A program made the position numbers and the translations under genes. The notes below the pieces were generated by a model. The model did not search any database and was not told the DNA's origin. It saw only the letters and a program-made list of their open reading frames with translations. Shown here piece by piece: positions 56,466-64,000 of a DNA stretch of 64,000 bases. Positions within the stretch are counted from its first letter, which is position 1; each line of letters starts with the position of its first letter. Origin of the DNA: Lactuca virosa (Eukaryota; Streptophyta; Magnoliopsida; Asterales; Asteraceae). The stretch is from contig CAKMRJ010000001.1 in the NCBI GenBank assembly GCA_928212115.1, positions 179,097,447 to 179,161,446 of the forward strand, written 5' to 3'.

Positions 56466-58845
56466 ATGGAGCACGCATCCGATGTTCGCTTTCGGTTCTC
56501 CTGACTTCGAACCGCAGCCTCTTAACTTCGGACCGCAGCGCCTTCCTTCTGCATCCGCGACTGAGCTCCACTTGGGGTCCACTTCAGCGAGCAAGACCGG
56601 AATCACCTCCTGACTTCGGATTTTGCGTTTTTCTACCCGGTTTTCGACCCCGACTCAGTTTTAAGCCCGTCTTTAATTATTTTAACGAGGGATTTCCACC
56701 CAAAACTTTATTTTAACATATTAAGACCCATATGTCTTAATTAATCACGTTTTTAATGCAAATCTTATCCAAGATTTAGTGGTTGGAGTAATTAAGGTGG
56801 AGTGTTGACCTTGCTTTACTTTATGACACAAGCAACCCCCCCCCCCCCCCTCACCCACTCTATGGCCAACCACTCCTCCCACCCTACCCTGGTCATGTCA
56901 AGGTACTTTCTCATCATTTTTCAGCCATTATCTCGTCCAAAGAGCTGAAAGACTCCCACTCTCTCTCTTCATTTCACCCACTTCACTCATTTCCACCAAA
57001 GATCAAACACAACTTTTCTCTCCAACTTTCTCTCTCAATTTCGGGATTTCAAGGCTGATCATCAAGTTTTCTTCCACTCTTGGTAAGTATAACTCATCCT
57101 CCTTGTGATTATTACACTTCATTCTACTCAAATCATGGGTTGCTCACACAAATTCCATCCCTTTGGTGTTAGATTCTCGAAATCTTCAAGGCTTCTTCAA
57201 GTGTTCTTGAGTTGAACACTTCCCTTCTCCAACACTCATCCACTGAAATCACACAAGGTGAGTTCATACCCCTATATTTTCATGTTTTCTTATGTTTTAA
57301 AGGGGGGAATACAAGTTAAAACACCAAGAACACAACTTAATTCTTCTAACAGCTTTCATCAGAAAAGTTGGACTCCATTCACGGACTGTTTTGGTCAACT
57401 TAAACATTTTCGTTTTCAAAACTGTACAAGGTGCAAGTATTTCAAGTTCGTAGCTTTAAAATGGCTACTTGCACATCTCCATAAGATTTTTCTACAATTT
57501 ATGGTGATTTTTACAAAACTGCCTATCATTTCAAGAACCAATCCGGACCAGTCTGTGATTATGGACGTTTTCACCTAAGTTGGAGGTCAGAATTTATGAA
57601 CATTTATCAACAAACTAGACTCATTTTCCAAACTCTCAGAATTTACAGATTCTGATTTGGACCTTTGATGATTTTTCTACAAATTTTCTAAGAACAGTAA
57701 TAGAATTGTTAACAACAGAAAATGCTATCAATTTCATTACACCTTGTAACATGTTGAGCAAGGTGTATATCTTTATGTGATTATATGTTATTGCATTATA
57801 TGACATTTTTTATTAGTATAAGGACATACAACAGTTAACAAATGGATTTTGCTAGATAAAGCATAGAAATAACAAATTGTTATGATCAAAGTACATCCAT
57901 TACATACAAACATTTGGATAAACTATGTTAAGTGTAGTTTACATACATTACTACTACTACCCTTGTTTTGATAAACTATAATAGGTATAGTTTATGATAT
58001 ATTACATAATACATAAATTTCAAAAGGGTACATTTATACAAAGAGGATTTTCATTACACAACACGTAATTCCGTTAATGACTTTGTGAGACATTCTCTTC
58101 ACTTTACAAATAAGTCCTGTATTGTAACCAGAGTCTCCTGGAGGGAGATCGTGATAGTTGTATATAGATCTATATTGGGTTTGACAAAACCCACACCTGA
58201 GCTGCATGCAACAGCTAGACCGGCAGGTCTGAGGTGACAAATGTCATAACATTTCCGACGCCTGAAGAACGTCGTTTCAGGCCAACTAGGTCATATCATG
58301 GTTATAATAACTCACAGAAAGTATTAACAAACATAGAATTCACGGGGATTTCATTGAAATCAAACGAGTTTATGTCGATTTAAACTTGCATTGTTTTACT
58401 ATAAATATGACAAATTAATTGTACATTCTGGTCTTTGGGTTTTAAGACTACATTTACACATTAAGGAAAATATTGGATTTTCTGGAACGGACACTTCTTT
58501 TACAAGAAAAAGGTTTTCATAATTGCATACAAAAAAAAACTTATGGACTCACCAACCTTTGTGTTGACACTTTTTCAAACCAACTTGTATTCTCAGGAAA
58601 TCACTAAACAGGTAACCAAGTGCTTTTGAGGATGGGACGTTAAGGCGTCAAACATTTCACGTTTTGTCAACATATTGTAATTGGTTTGGAAACATGTAAT
58701 TCATACAATAATGTAACTCTTTCAATTATATATATGTTGGTTGTGTTTACTTTGATCACTATTGCAAAATGTTGTTATGATACTATACATGAAGTCCTCC
58801 ACCCCCGGACGTTTCCGCCATCCTTGGTTTGGGGGTGTGACAGAT

Positions 58846-58861
58846 TGGTATCAGAGCACGG
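58846..58861 (+). other. primer binding site of element F
   Basis: TGGTATCAGAGCACGG, three bases after the LTR. Confidence 0.9.
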
Positions 58862-59190
58862 TTTATAGTGAATTAAGTATATCAAACCACATAAGATATA
58901 CAAACTATAAACACATTTGGGACTAAAAGTCTCTGATTTTAAAACATTTTAATGGGATATACTTTTAGAAAATAAATAGTTTTCTCGTTTAAAGTATACA
59001 TACATGCATTACATACTCGCGTAGTGTCATAACTAGAAGAACATAAAGCAAAAGAAGAGGAGTTGTACCCTATGAGTATGCTTTAGTATATGTGAATCAA
59101 GTCTGGGAGGGATATAGCCTGATCAACTATATATGTCCGAGAAGTGACTTACACATACCGGGGGATAGTCGTAATGGGCAACAAACCCGA
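58862..59190 (+). other. start of the internal region of element F, truncated
   Basis: Noncoding leader of a gypsy element. It breaks off near 59190 before any gag ORF. The 3' LTR is not in the window. Confidence 0.65.
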
Positions 59191-59624
59191 TGTTTTTTAC
59201 TAGTTATAATTAATTAGTAAAAGGAAAATAGTTCATTAATTAAAAATAATTCATACTAAATTAAAAACATAAATATAAAAACATAATCAAAACATAGTAG
59301 AATAGTACGTGACGCCTAATCATCGTCGCCCGCCACTTCATCATAATCATCGTTCGAATCTTCTTCAAACAAGTCTGATTCGTTATTGTATCATCGAACA
59401 ACTCATCTTCAAAATCGTCGACAACGAGACTAATTTGAGAATTGAAGATGTGTTCCACATATTAGGGCAAAGGTTGTGGTATCCACCTCTGTCGAATACT
59501 TCCTCTTTGTTTGTCATGTATGCCGACGTACTAATACCCACTCATTCGACAATTGGTAAATTTTCATTTTCTTTGTAGCCGCAAATCGACTTCCCCTTTA
59601 TCTTTTATAATTATATTATGCAAT
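59191..59624 (-). other. TE-like fragment with acidic minus-strand ORF end
   Basis: The block 59217-59290 resembles 43150-43224. To its right, the minus strand has pieces such as EHIFNSQISLVVDDFEDELF and, after a frame change, an acidic end before a stop at about 59315. The HIF/HIW word followed by an acidic tail is reminiscent of PIF/Harbinger-type nuclease C-termini, but the match is too short to name it. Confidence 0.3.
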
Positions 59625-60389
59625 TGATGGGTTTTGAGCATTCTAACACTCCTATGGTGTACATGCAACCCTAGATGTTTTGGATCTATGTTTTCTCTAT
59701 TATACATGCATACATTCAATATTCCAAAGCATCATCCTAACTAGCATACAATGAAGCATAAACAACATGAAATACAAGTTAGATGACATACCTTATAGTG
59801 TAGTTGGAAGCCTTGAACCTTTAAGAGCTTAGCACCAATAGTATGAATGCCTCAAATGGAATCACAACACACCTAGGACAAAGGTTGCTCTTGAGAGAGA
59901 ATCTTCTTGCACTAAAACACCTCCATGAACTCCAAGAACATGTTGTAGACGTTTTTAGGCTATGGAGCACATACTTATATGTAGGATTCCAAGGGTCATG
60001 GGTTAAACCTTATCCGTACCCATGGGTTTATGATACACGTTTCATGTGGCCCAACTCTTTATGTATCCATACATAAACCTAGTCCAACATGGATCATAAG
60101 CCCAACATATAAATATAACTAATTTCCACAATTAGTCCACATTGATTTAATTAGTCTCTATTGATCACTAAATTAATTCCAAACTAATTCTTGATCAATA
60201 CTAATTAAATCATATGATTTCATATTAATATATTAGAGCTGATAATATATTTAATAAACCATAAATAATCTCTTCTCAAAAGTCCATCCTAACAAATTGT
60301 CATGATGATATGCAACCCAAATGGACCATGCTACTCTCGGGTCAAGTACATACCAATTATAGTTATGGGCTTAGACACCTAGTCGAACA
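59625..60389 (-). repeat. 3' LTR of the minus-strand B-family element
   Basis: 765 bp; on the minus strand it begins TGTTCGACTAGGTG and ends CAAAACCCATCA. The purine tract AAGTGGGAGAC (60390-60400, minus) abuts it. The flanking pentamer on the left is GCAAT; its partner is outside the window. Confidence 0.9.
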
Positions 60390-62267
60390 GTCTCCCACTT
60401 GGATAAGTCTAATAACTATTATTGCAAGTACGACTCCAAAATCCCGACTAGCAATCGTAGCTCTTAAAAGCTGCTGTTGAACTCCGACCTAGTCAATGAC
60501 GTGTCCATTAGATAAGGGATCATATATGCCTCCGTTCTAGATATCATATGGAATGAGACATGGATTATAATCATTCTCTCTGTCCATTTGTTGTTTCCCG
60601 ATTTCCGATTTATGATGGCCGACTAATTGAACAAATCAAATCAGTCCAGGCCCGACTGAACACTTAGGGTTGTCATCACTAAATCATCGAGGGGCCCACA
60701 GATATCGCATTTATCCCTCTAAGGGTAAAAGGAATGGATAAACTTCGACTCAAATGCTTGCTTGTACTTACTCATCAAATCACACACAACGATATGTTTT
60801 ATAACACCAGGTTACTAGTGTGTTTACATATGTCAATGTGCAACCGACTTGTAAACTACAACTCACATGTCTTGGTTTCAATAATATAAGATATTATCGT
60901 CTCATGATCACTCGTGATAAAATCTATGAAGTGATTCAAATGAGCGTGGTTTTAATCCAATACTCGAATCTTATTCCAGGAGCACTCATAAACACTGCAG
61001 CTATGTCTAAAACACCTAGACAAACTACAGACCTATTCATGACAGTCTTGCCTCAATACCTACTTCCAAAGTATGATTGACTGTGGATGGTTTGAATAAC
61101 CTAGTTATTCGGGAAGTCAAAACATGCAAAGTGAAACACGAGAATAATATTAATCCTATATGGCCCCAAAACTTTGAGTGCCATATTGATTACTCATTAT
61201 TCATTGTATAGTGTTTTGAATAATCAACTTAATACTCGAATTAAAACAATTGTTGTCCCATGCTCCCAACATGCACACTATGTTTGCCTATGGTCCTTTC
61301 TTTGTGAAATAGATCAATTGACAACAATTCAACGATGCTTATTTCACAATTCCAAATCCTTTTCATAAATGTAAGAATACCAAATTCTTGCCATCTACTG
61401 TAATCTGTTAGATTCTAAACTTATATTCAATGATCCTCTTATAATGACTATGACAAAAGTCACAAAGACTTGGCAACAAACATTACAAAGTATTCCAATG
61501 GAGATTAATTCCATAGAAACGAAGTCTCACAATCAAAGTACATTCCTTTGAACATCTTTCTTGCATTAAGTTTTCTAATCTTACACAGATTTAAAGAATG
61601 ACTTCCACTTATGGAAACATTTCCATATTTCAGATTGTCCTCGACAATTGCTTAACCATTTTTGTCATATCCAGTTCTAGTCCTTTTCCCTCTTAATACC
61701 CTAGGCATTTGGAAAATTTAGAACGGATGAATATTACAACACATCTAATCAATCCTATATCCGAAGCATATGCGACACGATTCATGATTTCTCACATAAA
61801 GACATGATACTAGACCAGTCTTTTGCTATAATATTTCTATTTCTATTTGCCATGTTCTCATAATTCGAATTATGAAAAGGGATGCCGTAATCATAATCGA
61901 ATTTTAGAACGCAAATAATATTTCCATATATAGAATTTCCTTATGTTGAACCATTCCAACATAACATTCATATATATACTTGATTAAATTTGATTAAAAT
62001 CTTAATCTAAGGTTTTAGAATTGAAATGAAGTATGAATTCCTTTCCCTTAATTATAACAAAACAACTTTCAAACCCTGCAACTTTGCAAATTGAAACTTT
62101 TGTTTTCCATAATTTAACATTGCTAACTTGGAACACTTAACATAATAATCATGCTCCCACTAACATGATAATTATATCCTTATTAGCATAACACTTATGC
62201 TCCCACTAGCTTTGACATATATCCAGAAATCAACTGGACTTCTAGATATCAATACTTATTGACTTTC
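59625..62267 (-). mobile_element. minus-strand B-family element, 3' part
   Basis: The 3' LTR (59625-60389) is followed to the right by internal sequence that matches, reversed, B internal regions from their purine tract back to about position 37805 of internal 2. There the element is broken by a gypsy LTR at 62268. The remaining 5' part lies beyond the window. No pol domain is seen in this portion, as in the other B copies. Confidence 0.88.
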
Positions 62268-63591
62268 TGTCACACCCCCCAAACTAGACGGAGGAAACGC
62301 CCGGGGGTGGAGGACTTCATTTGTAGTATCACAACACATGCAATATAGTAATCAGAGTACAAACAACCACTGTATTTAAAAAGTATAAGTATTTACATGT
62401 GTTTCATCATTGTATACTGAAACTAAATAGTTATACAAAAGAAGAAGACAAGACATAAATAGTTCCATCTTCTCAAAAGCACGGGGAGTACCTGTCTACT
62501 GGTTCCCTGAGAATACAAGTAATTTGAAAAGAGAGTATCAACATAAAGTTGAGTGAGTGCATAAGTATTTATGTTTGAATGAATGTTATCTGTTTCCTGA
62601 ATATGTAAACTGTTCTATAAAATCCTATATTTTCTGTTGTATATGAAAAGTAGTTTTAGTTACATAAAACCGTTCTGTTTGTAAACCAATGTTCTGTATT
62701 TGTATACCTTTTGTAAACTTGTAACTGAGAGTGTGCCTGGTTTCATCAACTGTTATTGTAAACTGTAATGTAATACTGTAAATTGTATCTTGTAAACTAG
62801 TACTTTGAAAATGTACTTATGTTTAGTTAATTATACATTAACGTATTGTTAATATCTTTTATATGAGTTATTATAACCATACTGACTAGATGGCCTGACC
62901 CAACGGTATGAATGCGTTGAAAGCTGTTGATAACAACTGTCACTCGTAGGCGTGTTTGCCTGACTGTAGCTTGCAGTCCGAGTGCGGGGTTGTCAATCCC
63001 AATATAGATCTATACACACATTGTTTCGATCCCCGACTGAAGATTCTGGTTATAATGTCAGGACTTTAACTATATTGTTTAAATGAATTAAACAAGCTGT
63101 ATCAAATGACTCATAAAAATCATATAAACGTTACATGTGTAATAGTTATGAAAACCCAATCATTCTGAAATAAATGATTGACAATATGTTCTTGAATAAG
63201 TATTCTTAACATGTATACGAAAGATGTATACTCGTGATTAGTTTTGAATCAAACCTTTGTTCTTGTAAAAAAATGTACTTTAGTATACTTGAATCATGAA
63301 TTAATGTTCTGTGAATCTTAAATTATACCTATTATAATGTATATATACTTTCTGAATTGATACCGAGTAATCATGAATGCAACCCATTGCTCAACATGTT
63401 ACAAAGGGTTGTAGAACTTAATGAACTAACTTTTATATTTGTATACATATACAATTATATAAGTAAAGTTTAAATGACACTCGGACAAATAACTGATACT
63501 TATAATCCCACATCCAAACAAGGAAAAGGAACCAAAGTGGGTTATCAGTCCTAAGCCTTTTAGATCTTATTTATATAAATGATATATATAG

Positions 63592-63636
<45 letters not shown>

Positions 63637-64000
63637 AATATGATTTCTGGAGGAAAATATAAGTTTATAAAACATTTTAAAGAAATTTGATAATCTGAAA
63701 TACATTTTGGTGACTTGATGTCATTTTGAAATAATCATTGAAAATTATTTGATTTGATGATAGCTGAAATCCATTTTGATACGATATTTGAAACCATTTG
63801 TTTATAAAACACAAAATCTTGTGTTAGACTTGTATCCCCCCCCCCCCCTAAAACAGTAAAAATAATGAAAATACGGGGCTATGAACTCACCTGTAGTATG
63901 TGATTCGAGTGAAAGGTCGATATAGGATGCTAAGTGTCAAGTGAAGTCTCGAGCACAAACGGATCCTATTAAGCATATAATGATACATATATGGATATAA
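62268..64000 (-). mobile_element. element G: Ty3/gypsy LTR, partial
   Basis: On the minus strand the LTR ends GGGGGGTGTGACA at 62268, and the CCCCCGGGCGTTTCCTCCG block next to it matches the ends of the LTRs at 28553-31168 and 55663-58842. It interrupts the B-family element after CTTTC (62263-62267), the expected TSD. The start of the LTR is beyond the window, so solo or complete status is unknown. Contains a TA microsatellite (63593-63634) and a poly-C run (63837-63848). Confidence 0.85.
63593..63634. repeat. (TA)n microsatellite
   Basis: TA run inside the gypsy LTR G. Confidence 0.95.

Larger units (their letters stand above)
55663..58842 (+). mobile_element. element F: Ty3/gypsy 5' LTR (3.2 kb)
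   Basis: Starts TGTGACAATCG and ends GGGGGTGTGACA, directly followed by a tRNA-Met primer site, so it is a 5' LTR on the plus strand. It contains a 30-bp minisatellite (56014-56216), a GC-rich GCCGCAGCCAGCA repeat block (56373-56465) and a poly-C run (56836-56850). A CCAGAGTCTCCTGGAGGGAG block near 58128 is shared with the solo LTR at 28553-31168. The long minus-strand ORF at 56241-56606 only reads the GC-rich repeats. Confidence 0.88.

Noticed and set aside
56241..56606. 121-aa minus-strand ORF rich in Ala, Cys and Leu.
   Set aside because: It reads GC-rich repeats inside a gypsy LTR; composition explains it.

Overview
The window is nuclear DNA of a flowering plant. It has tRNA-Met-type primer sites, Ty1/copia and Ty3/gypsy LTR retrotransposons, AT-rich spacers and long dinucleotide runs, and no bacterial gene layout. 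The LTR families and their short palindromic motifs resemble what I remember of lettuce-type Asteraceae genomes; that is recall, not a search result. I find no intact host protein-coding gene. Almost everything is transposable elements, most of them broken.

Layout. 1-2155: tail and 3' LTR of a Ty3/gypsy element. 2156-6710: spacer, then a decayed multi-part reading frame of a plant TE-associated protein that I cannot name (about 3130-6584). 6711-8286: AT and GA microsatellites and low-complexity spacer. 8287-42270: one 34-kb nest of four LTR elements, each bounded by a target-site duplication (TSD). Element A (copia, TSD GCCTT/ACCTT) holds element B (11504-40490, TSD TGTAT). B has the unusual form LTR-internal-LTR-internal-LTR. 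The first B internal region holds element C (13517-25377, copia with recognisable gag-pol, TSD GTAAC) and a gypsy solo LTR (28553-31168, TSD GAATG). C holds element D (19634-23560, short non-autonomous LTR element with its own unknown ORF, TSD CTTAG), which splits the C RNase H domain.

42271-44941: the other side of the A insertion site, then the 3' end of a Helitron on the minus strand (helicase C-terminal peptide plus CTAG terminus). 44942-55605: a tandem triplication of a 1.36-kb unit. Copy 1 carries a 3-kb gypsy solo LTR and a truncated D-family element. Copy 2 carries a D-family solo LTR at the same site with the same TSD. Copy 3 is empty. The unit looks like a promoter and 5' part of a minus-strand transcription unit with a conserved 43-aa ORF. 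55663-59190: 5' LTR, primer site and start of a gypsy element. 59625-62267: 3' part of a minus-strand B-family element, interrupted at 62268 by a minus-strand gypsy LTR that runs off the window.

How the parts relate. A is the oldest layer of the nest, then B, C and D. C encoded its own copia enzymes. B kept a gag frame but lost most of pol, and it shares leader and LTR sequence with C, so B probably depended on a C-like partner. D and its relative E encode no recognisable enzyme, so they must have been mobilised by something else. All coordinates of LTR ends come from reading the TG/CA ends, TSDs, primer sites and purine tracts directly; identities between copies are by eye.
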